From Alphaproteobacteria bacterium (GTDB taxonomy: Bacteria > Pseudomonadota > Alphaproteobacteria > Micropepsales > Micropepsaceae), in contig CANJLC010000001.1 of the NCBI GenBank assembly GCA_947475445.1, forward strand, positions 62,001 to 126,000: a stretch of DNA of 64,000 nucleotides, written 5' to 3'. Shown here one piece after another: positions 16,900-27,741 of the stretch; position 1 is the stretch's first letter; every line of letters begins with the position of its first letter. The notes beneath the pieces are model-generated. The model did not search any database. It was not told where the DNA came from and saw only the letters and a list, made by a program, of their open reading frames with translations. Both the position numbers and the translations under genes were made by a program.

Positions 16900-17853
16900 A
16901 TGGCGCGTCTGTCCTACGACAGCGTCGAAGCGTTGATTTATGATCCGGTGTCGGCCAACCGCACCGCGACACGCGCTGCCCTGTACGCACTGGGCTTCCG
17001 CCGCACCGAAAGCGTCAGCACATTCGATGCCTTCCTTGAAGCCATCCAGAACAATCCGCTCGACATCGTGCTGTGCGAGGCACAGGGCGCGGGCGAGGAA
17101 TTGTGCGGCGCCATCCAGCAATTGCGCCAGGGCAGCGCCAGCGCCAACCCTTTCATCGTGATCATCGTCACCGCCTGGGAGAAAAGCACCGGCCTGATCA
17201 ACCAGGTGGTGAATTCCGGCGCTGACGACCTGTTGCTGCGTCCTTTTTCGACAGCGCTGCTGGGCCAGCGCATCGAAGCGCATATCGAGCGCCGCAAGGG
17301 CTTTGTCATCACCACCGATTATGTCGGCCCCGACCGCCGCCAGAGCCAGATGCGCAGCGCCTCCGCCGCCGAGACCTTCGATCCGCCCAACTCGCTCAAG
17401 ATGAAGGCCAAGGACAAGCTGTCCTCGGACGCCATCGCCAAGCGGCTGGATGCCGAACTGAAGGTGGCGCGCGACAGGCTTCGTCTGGAAAAACTCAAGC
17501 GCGATTCCTTCCAGGTCTGCATCCTGTGGCGGCTGATGCAGGACCAGCGCCCCGGCATGGCCGGCGTGTCGGTGGATCTGGAAAAGCTGTCGGGCCTGGC
17601 GCGCTCCATTGAACGGCGCTGCCGCGAAAGCGAATATGACAGCGCGGTGGAATGGTGCGATTCCGTGATGGCCGCGGCCGAGGGGCTTGAGCTGGGGGTG
17701 GACCGCAATGCCTCGATGCACTTGCTGGGCCATGCCGCGCTGGAGATGCACCAGATTTTCCAGCCCGACCAGTCGGCCGCCGACCGCATCGCCGAGATCG
17801 ACGCCACGGTGGCCATTATCCGGGCCCGCAACCAGACGGCTATAGCCAGCTAG
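16900..17853 (+). CDS. Degenerate receiver-domain protein (phospho-acceptor Asp replaced by Glu) with GPDRR tail motif
   Basis: A 317-residue protein with a receiver-like N-terminal domain (ALIYDPV strand; DIVLCEAQ where the phospho-acceptor Asp is Glu60; IVIIVTAW with the conserved Thr; LLLRPFS where the conserved Lys is Arg). It is therefore probably not phosphorylated, or is locked in an active-like state. A short linker contains DYVGPDRRQS, resembling the tail of the canonical receiver at 35367-35879, then a helical region of about 170 residues with no recognised enzyme domain. ATG 16900 is chosen over GTG 16888. TTAACCAA (16825-16832), a near match to the CtrA half-site TTAACCAT, lies 70 bp upstream. 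Confidence 0.72.
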   Translation: MARLSYDSVEALIYDPVSANRTATRAALYALGFRRTESVSTFDAFLEAIQNNPLDIVLCEAQGAGEELCGAIQQLRQGSASANPFIVIIVTAWEKSTGLINQVVNSGADDLLLRPFSTALLGQRIEAHIERRKGFVITTDYVGPDRRQSQMRSASAAETFDPPNSLKMKAKDKLSSDAIAKRLDAELKVARDRLRLEKLKRDSFQVCILWRLMQDQRPGMAGVSVDLEKLSGLARSIERRCRESEYDSAVEWCDSVMAAAEGLELGVDRNASMHLLGHAALEMHQIFQPDQSAADRIAEIDATVAIIRARNQTAIAS

Positions 17854-17973
17854 CGTTCGCCACGCTGTCGCTAGCGAACCCCTTGAAAATCCGGGCTTAA
17901 AGGTCCAAATCGGGCTTGTCGCTTCCCTTTGGGGGCGCTTTGCTCTAAAGACGCCCGCTTCAAGGATCCAGCC

Positions 17974-18318
17974 ATGCAGACCTTCCTCGTTTTCATCGAA
18001 TTGGTGATCGCCGTCGCCCTCATCATCTTCGTGCTGCTGCAGCGGTCCGAAGGCGGTGCGCTGGGCATGGGCGGCGGTGGCGGCGGCGGCATGGGCGGGT
18101 TGTTTTCGCCGCGCGGCGCAGCCGACACCCTGACGCGCACCACGGCGATTCTCGCCTTCCTGTTCTTCTGCACCTGCCTGGCCCTCAATCTCGTGGCGCT
18201 GCATGGCACCTCGCGGACATCGATTCTCGACCTGCCCGCCACGACCACCACGGCGCCCAAGGCGCCGGCGCCGGTCGTCCCCGCGCCTGCTGGTCCGGCC
18301 GTTCCGAAACCGCAGTAG
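17974..18318 (+). CDS. secG: Preprotein translocase subunit SecG
   Basis: A 114-residue SecG: first TM helix FIELVIAVALIIFVLLQ, the family motif LLQRSEGGALGMGGGGG, then the second TM helix TTAILAFLFFCTCLALNLVA. The C-terminal tail is a long Pro/Ala/Thr-rich extension (PKAPAPVVPAPAGPAVPKPQ) typical of alphaproteobacterial SecG. ATG 17974 is chosen rather than the upstream track start because AAGGA lies 7 bp before it. SecG assists SecYEG-dependent protein export. It precedes pyrG as in many relatives. Confidence 0.93.
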   Translation: MQTFLVFIELVIAVALIIFVLLQRSEGGALGMGGGGGGGMGGLFSPRGAADTLTRTTAILAFLFFCTCLALNLVALHGTSRTSILDLPATTTTAPKAPAPVVPAPAGPAVPKPQ

Positions 18319-18400
18319 CCCTTTCCATCCACAGCAGATTTCCGGCGCGAAATATTTTCAATTTAGCGCTTGAGACTGCCCTGCCTTTTCGACATGGTGA

Positions 18401-20427
<2,027 letters not shown>

Positions 20428-20433
20428 CGTAAG

Positions 20434-20697
20434 TCACTTCTGCGGCGGCGTGGTGAAGCCCGGCTGGCTCGGCATATAGGCCGGCGGCGGCATGGCGTTG
20501 AACAATTGCTGCCGCGCCATCTCGCTTTGCTGAAGGCTCTGCTGGACTTGCAGATTGTTCATCTGGGTCTGCTGAAGCGTCTGCTGCACTTGCAGGTCGG
20601 TAAGCTGGCGCTGCAGGGCAGGGTCCATCGGCAAGCTCTGGGCGAACGCCGCTCCACCCGATACCAGCAACAACACAAAAGGCAGGGTTTTGGTCAT
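20434..20697 (-). CDS. Small secreted Gln-rich protein with tandem heptad-like repeats
   Basis: An 87-residue protein with a signal peptide (LPFVLLLVSGGAAFAQ, cleavage after AFA) and a mature part made of two near-identical units, LQVQQTLQQTQMNN and LQVQQSLQQSEMAR, followed by a Pro-rich tail. The repeats should form a short coiled coil. ATG 20697 is used; ATG 20706 is equally possible. The track extension to 20832 would run through the divergent promoter region. A perfect CtrA-type box lies 81-95 bp upstream of the start. No family recognised. Confidence 0.55.
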   Translation of the reverse strand: MTKTLPFVLLLVSGGAAFAQSLPMDPALQRQLTDLQVQQTLQQTQMNNLQVQQSLQQSEMARQQLFNAMPPPAYMPSQPGFTTPPQK

Positions 20698-20777
20698 GCC
20701 TTCCATATAAGCATGAAATCCGCGGGCACCATCATCGCCGCCATGGAACTTTGCCAATAAAACCGGGTTCCGCAGCC

Positions 20778-20792
20778 TTAACAGTTCCTTAA
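20778..20792. promoter_or_regulatory. CtrA-type box TTAA-N7-TTAA between the Q-rich protein and the polysaccharide export gene
   Basis: TTAACAGTTCCTTAA matches the alphaproteobacterial CtrA consensus TTAA-N7-TTAA exactly. It is 55 bp upstream of the plus-strand export gene and 81 bp upstream of the minus-strand Q-rich gene, so it could control either or both. It shares TTAACAG-N4-TTAAG with the box at 38061. Two such boxes by chance in 64 kb of this base composition are unlikely (rough expectation below 0.1). Confidence 0.6.
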
Positions 20793-20846
20793 GCGCATCC
20801 TTCAGACCGTAGGAATTCAGTAAGCCCGGCACTGTATTCTTGGCCC

Positions 20847-22001
20847 ATGGGCCGGAGCGTGCCGATTTTCCTGAGGGCTGCCGTCATTGCGTCTGCGTGC
20901 GCGATGTTGCTGGTTTGCGTGCGCGCCGCGCATGCCCAGTCCACCAACAATGACGGCTACGGCCTCAATCCGATTCCCGCGCCCACGACATCGGTTGGCC
21001 GCGCGCCGCTTGCCCCAGCTTATCCGCAAGGCTACACGCCGCCCGCTGCCGCGCCGGTCGCGCAAGGCTACACACCGGCGCCGGGCCAATCTTCGCCTTA
21101 TCAGTCTTCGCCTTACGCGCCCCAAGCCAATGCAGGCTACGGCCAAAGCGGCTACGCGCCCGCACCGGCGCAATCGCTCTATCCGCAGAATACCCAGCAG
21201 CCCTATCAGCAACAGCAGCAAGCTTACGCGCAGCCCTATGCCCAGCCCGCGCCATATCCGGCTGCGCCGTATTATCCGCCGGTGCAGACCGCCTTTGCCG
21301 CGCAGCAGGCATACGCCACCGCGCCCGCCCAGCCTTATGGCTATGTCAAATTGCCGGTGCAGGCTGCGCCGCAAAATCCCGGCTATTATCCCGTTGCCGC
21401 CACCAGCTACGGCACGCAGGGGATGACCGATCCCAATGCCTATTACGCGCCCAGCAGCAACGGCCAGGCCAATGTCGCTGCCGGTTACCTGCTCGGTTCA
21501 GGCGACAAGGTGCGCGTCAGCGTCTTTGGCGAAGATGATCTTACCGGCGAATACCAGATTGACGGCTCCGGCATGGTGCGCATGCCGCTGATCGGCACGT
21601 TGCGCGCCGCCGGTTACACCGCGCCGCAGCTGGAGGCCGCCATCGGCGGCACGCTGGCCCAGGGTTATCTCAAAAGCCCGCGCGTCAATGTTGAAATCGT
21701 CACCTACCGTCCCTTCTACATTATCGGCGCGGTCAACCGTCCCGGCGAATATCCCTATGCCAGCAACATGAGCGTGCTGAACGCGGTGGCGGTGGGCGGC
21801 GGGTTCACCGACAAGGCCAAGGTCAGCATGGTCTATGTCCGCCACGAAGGCAGCACCGTGGAAGAAGCGCTTCCCGCCAGCCAGATGACCCGCATCTGGC
21901 CCGGTGATGTGGTGCGGGTGAAATCCACCCTGTTCTGGGACGCGATGGACATCTTTACGCCGCTGGCGCCGGTCGGTTTCGCCGCCGCCGCGATCCGCTG
22001 A
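20847..22001 (+). CDS. Polysaccharide export protein (Wza/BexD-like) with long Pro/Gln/Tyr-rich N-terminus
   Basis: A 384-residue outer-membrane export-type protein. After a signal peptide (VIASACAMLLVCVRAAHAQ) comes about 170 residues of low-complexity Pro/Gln/Tyr/Ala sequence with recurring QGYTP and YAQPYAQP units. The conserved Poly_export domain then starts at GYLLGSGDKVRVSVFGEDDL, followed by an SLBB segment (FYIIGAVNRPGEYPYASNMSVLNAVAVGGGF) and a C-terminal WPGDVVRVKSTLF. No lipobox Cys is obvious at the cleavage site. No glycosyltransferases or Wzc are nearby, so it is an orphan copy, possibly CtrA-controlled. Confidence 0.85.
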   Translation: MGRSVPIFLRAAVIASACAMLLVCVRAAHAQSTNNDGYGLNPIPAPTTSVGRAPLAPAYPQGYTPPAAAPVAQGYTPAPGQSSPYQSSPYAPQANAGYGQSGYAPAPAQSLYPQNTQQPYQQQQQAYAQPYAQPAPYPAAPYYPPVQTAFAAQQAYATAPAQPYGYVKLPVQAAPQNPGYYPVAATSYGTQGMTDPNAYYAPSSNGQANVAAGYLLGSGDKVRVSVFGEDDLTGEYQIDGSGMVRMPLIGTLRAAGYTAPQLEAAIGGTLAQGYLKSPRVNVEIVTYRPFYIIGAVNRPGEYPYASNMSVLNAVAVGGGFTDKAKVSMVYVRHEGSTVEEALPASQMTRIWPGDVVRVKSTLFWDAMDIFTPLAPVGFAAAAIR

Positions 22002-22013
22002 TTTTAAGGTCGC

Positions 22014-22038
22014 ACGTCCCGCGGAAAACCGCGGACGT
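22014..22038 (+). terminator. Hairpin between the polysaccharide export gene and kdsA
   Basis: ACGTCC-C-GCGG - AAAA - CCGC-GGACGT gives a 10-bp stem with one bulged C and an AAAA loop, 13 bp after the stop. The following CATTGTGTTT is only a weak U-tract, so termination may be partial. Confidence 0.45.
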
Positions 22039-22127
22039 CATTGTGTTTCCGCGCCGCCGCCGCACTTTTCCGGGCCGATGCTCCCGGTAAACTTTACCTG
22101 CGCCCTTGCCGGGAGTAGGGAAGGGCC

Positions 22128-22973
22128 ATGACCTTTCACGCCCCTACCCAGCCCAACGCCATCGTCAGGGCAGGCCATGTCGAAATCGGCAATGCCTGCA
22201 AGCTCAGCATCATTGCCGGGCCCTGCCAGCTGGAAAGCCGCTCCCATGCCTTCGACATGGCGGGCGCGCTGAAGGAAGCCTGCGAAAAGGCCGGCGTCGG
22301 CCTCATCTACAAGACCAGTTTCGACAAGGCCAACCGCACCAGCGCCAATACCGAGCGCGGCATGGGGCTGGAAAAGGCCCTGCCGATTTTCGCCGATATC
22401 CGTTCCAAATTCGGCCTGCCGGTCCTCACCGATGTGCATGAGCGCGACCAGTGCGCCGCCGTGGCGCAAGCCGTGGACATCCTGCAGATTCCCGCTTTCC
22501 TCAGCCGCCAGACCGATCTGCTGGTGGCCGCCGCCCATACCGGCAAGATCGTCAATGTGAAAAAGGGCCAGTTCCTGGCGCCGCAGGACATGAAAAATGT
22601 CATCGCCAAGATCACCGGCGCCGGCAATCCCAATGTGCTGGTAACCGAGCGCGGCGTTTCCTTCGGCTACAACACGCTGGTCAGCGACATGCGCGCCCTG
22701 CCGATCATGGCGGGCTTTGGCGCGCCGGTTGTGTTCGACGCCACCCATTCGGTGCAAGCCCCGGGCGGGCAGGGCGACAAGTCCGGCGGCGACCGCGCCA
22801 TGGTGCCTTACCTTGCGCGCGCGGCCGTTGCGGCGGGCGTGGCGGCGGTTTTCCTGGAAGTGCACCAGGACCCGGACAATGCGCCGTCCGACGGGCCCAA
22901 CATGGTCAAGCTGAAAGACTTCCCGGCGCTGCTGCAGCAGCTGGTGGAAATCGACGCAATCGTCAAACGCTAG
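22128..22973 (+). CDS. kdsA: 3-deoxy-D-manno-octulosonate 8-phosphate synthase
   Basis: A 281-residue DAHP-synthase-fold enzyme that condenses arabinose 5-phosphate with PEP to make KDO 8-phosphate for lipopolysaccharide core. Motifs: IAGPCQLESR, YKTSFDKANRTS, LTDVHE, VKKGQFLAPQDM, VTERGVSFGYNTLV, FDATHSVQAPGGQGDKSGGDR and FLEVHQDPDNAPSDGPN. The usual CNHSVQ metal Cys position reads ATHSVQ, pointing to the metal-independent class (Asn/other in place of Cys); this needs an alignment. kdsA-eno adjacency is conserved. Confidence 0.95.
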   Translation: MTFHAPTQPNAIVRAGHVEIGNACKLSIIAGPCQLESRSHAFDMAGALKEACEKAGVGLIYKTSFDKANRTSANTERGMGLEKALPIFADIRSKFGLPVLTDVHERDQCAAVAQAVDILQIPAFLSRQTDLLVAAAHTGKIVNVKKGQFLAPQDMKNVIAKITGAGNPNVLVTERGVSFGYNTLVSDMRALPIMAGFGAPVVFDATHSVQAPGGQGDKSGGDRAMVPYLARAAVAAGVAAVFLEVHQDPDNAPSDGPNMVKLKDFPALLQQLVEIDAIVKR

Positions 22974-22979
22974 ACTGCG

Positions 22980-23393
22980 CTAGGCCAAGCTCCAGGCATT
23001 GAAGATTCCGAACGCTGCCAGCGCCACCAGCGCCAGGGTGGAAAAAATGCCGATGCCGAAGCCGGGGCCGCGCCGGCCTGGATTGGCAGGCTTGTAGCCA
23101 ATGGCAAACGCAATACGCCCCAGGCTCCAGGCAAATCCGATAATGCCCGGCGCCCAGCCCTGGAAATAGATCGTCGCCAGCCACAGCGCCGGCAGGAACA
23201 TCACAATCTGTTCGATGGTATTGCCCTGGACGCGCAGGGCGCATTCCAGGTCGGGCGAGCCGGTCATGACGGGCGGCTGGATTCCCACCCGGCGGCGGGT
23301 GCGCGCGACCAATATCGCCGTGCCCAGGGTCACCAGGACGGCAAGAAGCGTGGCGGCAGCGGTCAGAAGCATGGCTGGTGCGGCAAAATTCAT
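22980..23393 (-). CDS. MAPEG-family membrane protein
   Basis: A 137-residue four-TM protein of the MAPEG superfamily (eicosanoid and glutathione metabolism-like). The family signature is visible as LECALRVQGNTIEQIVMFLPALWLA (E-R-x-x-x-N pattern) with the other TM segments TAILVARTRR, GIIGFAWSLGRIAFAIGY and FSTLALVALAAFGIF. The natural substrate of bacterial members is mostly unknown. It is on the strand opposite to kdsA and eno and interrupts an otherwise co-directional conserved block. Confidence 0.85.
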   Translation of the reverse strand: MNFAAPAMLLTAAATLLAVLVTLGTAILVARTRRRVGIQPPVMTGSPDLECALRVQGNTIEQIVMFLPALWLATIYFQGWAPGIIGFAWSLGRIAFAIGYKPANPGRRGPGFGIGIFSTLALVALAAFGIFNAWSLA

Positions 23394-23463
23394 GGGGTCC
23401 CCCGTCGTGAAAAGGCGCGTCTTGTCTGACGCGTTGCTCTCGCCTAGAACCCGGCCAGTCTAA

Positions 23464-24759
<1,296 letters not shown>

Positions 24760-24781
24760 CGCCGCTTGGGCTAAGTTCCTT

Positions 24782-24847
24782 GAATCCTTAACTGAATCCC
24801 GCTTGACGGGCCGAATCACTTTGTGATTCGTTGGGGGAATGCGAATC
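24782..24847. promoter_or_regulatory. Cluster of five GANTC (CcrM-type) sites at the ftsB start
   Basis: GAATC at 24782, 24794, 24813 and 24843 and GATTC at 24825, spaced 12, 19, 12 and 18 bp. In this GC-rich DNA one GANTC is expected about every 300 bp, so five in 66 bp is a strong excess. The third and fourth lie in the arms of a perfect 8-bp stem-loop, CGAATCAC-TTT-GTGATTCG (24812-24830), just before the ribosome site GGGGG. TTGACG (24803-24808) could be a -35. GANTC methylation by CcrM controls division genes in Caulobacter; its role here is inference. Confidence 0.5.
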
Positions 24848-25156
24848 AGGCGTTCCGTCTCCCGTTTTTTCACGGCTTTGATCCTTCCGGCCATCTCCCT
24901 CGCGGTGATTTCCTATTTCGGCGCCTATGCCATCTGGGGCGATCGCGGCTTGCTGCAGCTTGAGGATGTTCAGGCCAAGCTGGGCCTCAAGCAGGAGCAG
25001 TTGGCCCAGGCCCATGCGGAGCAGGACCGTCTGGCCCAGCGAATCCAGCTGATGGAAGCTGGCCACGCGGATCCCGATCTGGTGGAAGAACTGGCGCGGG
25101 GCCAGTTGATGGACGGCGCTCCCAACCAGGTTTCTGTGCCGCGCAGCGCGCGCTAA
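24839..25156 (+). CDS. ftsB: FtsB/DivIC-family septum formation initiator
   Basis: A 105-residue bitopic division protein: a short basic cytoplasmic start (MRIRRSVSRFF), one TM helix (TALILPAISLAVISYFGAYAIWG) and a periplasmic coiled coil (LEDVQAKLGLKQEQLAQAHAEQDRLAQRIQLM), ending in the DPDLVEELARGQL region typical of DivIC/FtsB. It would join FtsL and FtsQ to activate septal peptidoglycan synthesis. It lies between eno and pdhA as in most alphaproteobacteria. Confidence 0.9.
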   Translation: MRIRRSVSRFFTALILPAISLAVISYFGAYAIWGDRGLLQLEDVQAKLGLKQEQLAQAHAEQDRLAQRIQLMEAGHADPDLVEELARGQLMDGAPNQVSVPRSAR

Positions 25157-25385
25157 TTGCGCGCAGGATAAACTCACGGAATTGCAGGCTTACCGTGCCC
25201 CGCGCATGGATATTGCGCGGCGCGGCATGGCCCCGACACGACGTTACAGCCAGTAAATCCCTAGACGAAACAAGGGCTCGCGGTTGCGGCGCAACAAAAT
25301 TATAATCGCTTGCCAAGCCGCCGGACCCTCTGTCAAAACGCCTTCGGCCTTAAATTTCACGCCCTTCCAAAGAGCGCAAAAAAAC
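25157..25385 (+). promoter_or_regulatory. pdhA upstream region with TATAAT box and 13-bp palindrome
   Basis: A 229-bp gap. TATAAT at 25301-25306 is a perfect -10, but no good -35 sits 16-18 bp before it. Just upstream is the palindrome GTTGCG-G-CGCAAC (25283-25295), in the place of a -35, which could be an activator or repressor site. The rest shows nothing I can name. Confidence 0.35.
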
Positions 25386-26372
25386 ATGCCGGACGCCAAG
25401 ACCGCCCCCAATATCGCCAACGCCGAAGCCCTCAAGAAAATGTATGCGGACATGCTGCTGATCCGCCGCTTCGAGGAGCGGTCGGGCCAGCTTTACGGCA
25501 TGGGCCTGATCGGTGGCTTCTGCCATCTCTATATCGGCCAGGAAGCGGTGGTGGTGGGCATGCAGGCCGCCACCCGTCCCGAAGACCAGGTCATCACCGC
25601 CTATCGCGACCACGGCCATATGCTGGCCACCGGCATGGACCCCAACGGCGTCATGGCCGAACTGACGGGCCGCTCCGGCGGCTACAGCCGGGGCAAGGGC
25701 GGATCGATGCACATGTTCTCGTCCGACAAGAAATTCTATGGCGGCCACGGCATTGTCGGCGCGCAGGTGCCGCTGGGCACCGGCCTGGCCTTCGCCAACA
25801 AATATCGCGGCAACAAGGGTGTCTGCCTGACCTATTTCGGCGACGGGGCTTCCAACCAGGGCCAGGTCTATGAAAGCTTCAACATGGCCGAGCTGTGGAA
25901 GCTGCCGGTGGTCTACATCATCGAAAACAACCAGTACGCCATGGGCACCTCGGTCAACCGTTCCAGCGCGTTGACGGATTTTTCCAAGCGCGGCAGTTCC
26001 TTCAACATTCCCGGCGTCCAGGTGGACGGCATGGATGTCGAGGCGGTGGAAGCGGCGGGCCGCGAGGCGATGGAATATTGCCGCGCCGGCAAGGGCCCCA
26101 TCATCCTGGAAATGAAAACCTACCGCTATCGTGGGCACTCCATGTCCGATCCCGCCAAATACCGCAGCAAGGAGGAGGTGGCCGAGGTGCGCGAGAAGCG
26201 CGACCCCATCGACCATTTCGCCAGCAAGCTGATCCAGCGCGGCGTCGCCACCGATGCCGACCTCAAGGCGATGGACAGCGCCATCAAGGCCCGCGTCATC
26301 GCCGCGGCGGACTTCGCCACCTCCAGCCCGGAACCGGCTATCGAAGAACTCTACACGGATATAACAGTCTGA
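25386..26372 (+). CDS. pdhA: Pyruvate dehydrogenase E1 component, alpha subunit
   Basis: A 328-residue thiamine-diphosphate-dependent subunit that decarboxylates pyruvate with PdhB. Motifs: [50 protein letters not shown], the TPP-binding [15 protein letters not shown] ... [11 protein letters not shown], and [19 protein letters not shown] 25386 is chosen because conserved sequence begins right after it; the track start 34 codons earlier adds no conserved residues. The stop overlaps pdhB ATG (ATGA). Confidence 0.95.
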   Translation: MPDAKTAPNIANAEALKKMYADMLLIRRFEERSGQLYGMGLIGGFCHLYIGQEAVVVGMQAATRPEDQVITAYRDHGHMLATGMDPNGVMAELTGRSGGYSRGKGGSMHMFSSDKKFYGGHGIVGAQVPLGTGLAFANKYRGNKGVCLTYFGDGASNQGQVYESFNMAELWKLPVVYIIENNQYAMGTSVNRSSALTDFSKRGSSFNIPGVQVDGMDVEAVEAAGREAMEYCRAGKGPIILEMKTYRYRGHSMSDPAKYRSKEEVAEVREKRDPIDHFASKLIQRGVATDADLKAMDSAIKARVIAAADFATSSPEPAIEELYTDITV

Positions 26373-27739
26373 TGTCCACCCAGATCCTCATGCCCGCACT
26401 GTCGCCCACCATGGAAGAGGGCAAGCTCTCCAAATGGCTGGTCAAGGAAGGCGACACCGTCAAGGCCGGCACCATCCTGGCCGAAATCGAAACCGACAAG
26501 GCGACGATGGAATTTGAAGCGGTGGATGAAGGCCGCATCGGACAAATTCTCGTTCCTGCCGGCAGCGAAGGCGTCAAGGTCAACGCCCCCATCGCCACCT
26601 TGCTGGCGGATGGCGAAGACGCTTCTGCCGCTGCCGCCCCCGCCGCAAAAGCGGCGCCCAAATCTGAAGCGCCTGCGCCGCAGGCCGCCGCCGGTGCACC
26701 CTCCGCGCCCAAAATCGAAATCGCCAGCGATCCCGCTCTGCCGCCCGGCACCGAGATGGTGATGACCACGGTGCGCGACGCGCTGCGCGACGCCATGGCC
26801 GAGGAAATGCGCCGCGACGAGCTGGTGTTCCTGATGGGCGAGGAAGTCGCCGAGTATCAGGGCGCCTACAAGATCAGCCAGGGCCTGCTGGAGGAATTCG
26901 GCGAAAAGCGCGTGATCGACACGCCCATCACCGAGCATGGTTTTGCCGGCCTTGCCGTGGGCGCGGCCTTTGACGGCCTCAGGCCCATCGTCGAATTCAT
27001 GACCTGGAATTTCGCCATGCAGGCGATGGACCAGATCATCAACTCCGCCGCCAAGACGCGCTACATGTCGGGCGGCCAGATGAGCAGCCCCATCGTGTTT
27101 CGCGGCCCCAACGGCGCAGCCGCCCGCGTCGGCGCCCAGCACAGCCAGGATTATTCCGCCTGGTATGCCAGCGTCCCCGGCCTGAAGGTCATCGCGCCGT
27201 ATTTTGCCGCCGATGCCAAGGGCCTGCTCAAGGCCGCCATCCGCGATCCCAATCCGGTCATCTTCCTGGAAAACGAAATCGTTTACGGCAGATCCTTTGA
27301 GGTTCCCAAGCTGGATGATTTCGTCCTGCCCATCGGCAAGGCGCGCGTGGTCAAGGAAGGCAAGGACGTGACGATGGTATCCTATTCCATCGCGGTCGGC
27401 CTGGCGCTGGAAGCAGCGCAGAAGCTTGCGGAAGAGGGCATTGATGCCGAAGTCATCGACCTTCGCACCCTGCGTCCGCTGGACATGGATACCGTCCTGG
27501 CCTCGGTGAAGAAAACCAACCGCATCGTCACCGTCGAACAATGCTGGCCAATCTGCTCCATCGGCACCGAAGTCTCCTCCCAGGTCGTGGCCCAGGCGTT
27601 CGATTATCTCGACGCGCCGCCCGGCAAGGTCACGGGCAAGGATGTGCCCATGCCCTATGCTGCAAACCTGGAAAAGCTGGCCTTGCCCACGGTTGATGAT
27701 GTGATCGCGGCGGTCAAAGCCGTCTGCTACAGGAGCTAA
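26372..27739 (+). CDS. pdhB: Pyruvate dehydrogenase E1 component, beta subunit, with N-terminal lipoyl domain
   Basis: A 455-residue protein: an N-terminal lipoyl domain (residues 1-80, lipoyl Lys in [10 protein letters not shown]), an Ala/Pro linker, then the E1-beta domain from about residue 130 ([73 protein letters not shown]). The extra lipoyl domain is known from alphaproteobacterial PdhB. The track ORF starting at 25895 is an artefact of an open frame through pdhA. The first 75 residues are nearly identical to PdhC, suggesting gene conversion or recent duplication. Confidence 0.96.
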   Translation: MSTQILMPALSPTMEEGKLSKWLVKEGDTVKAGTILAEIETDKATMEFEAVDEGRIGQILVPAGSEGVKVNAPIATLLADGEDASAAAAPAAKAAPKSEAPAPQAAAGAPSAPKIEIASDPALPPGTEMVMTTVRDALRDAMAEEMRRDELVFLMGEEVAEYQGAYKISQGLLEEFGEKRVIDTPITEHGFAGLAVGAAFDGLRPIVEFMTWNFAMQAMDQIINSAAKTRYMSGGQMSSPIVFRGPNGAAARVGAQHSQDYSAWYASVPGLKVIAPYFAADAKGLLKAAIRDPNPVIFLENEIVYGRSFEVPKLDDFVLPIGKARVVKEGKDVTMVSYSIAVGLALEAAQKLAEEGIDAEVIDLRTLRPLDMDTVLASVKKTNRIVTVEQCWPICSIGTEVSSQVVAQAFDYLDAPPGKVTGKDVPMPYAANLEKLALPTVDDVIAAVKAVCYRS

Positions 27740-27741
27740 CT

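Noticed and set aside
21000-21360. Tandem DNA repeats in the Wza-like gene as a satellite or CRISPR
   Set aside because: The repetition is at protein level (Pro/Gln/Tyr units) within one coding frame; DNA units are irregular and there are no spacers.
25895-26371. Long N-terminal extension of the pdhB ORF
   Set aside because: It overlaps pdhA in another frame; the true start is the ATG overlapping the pdhA stop, where the lipoyl domain begins.
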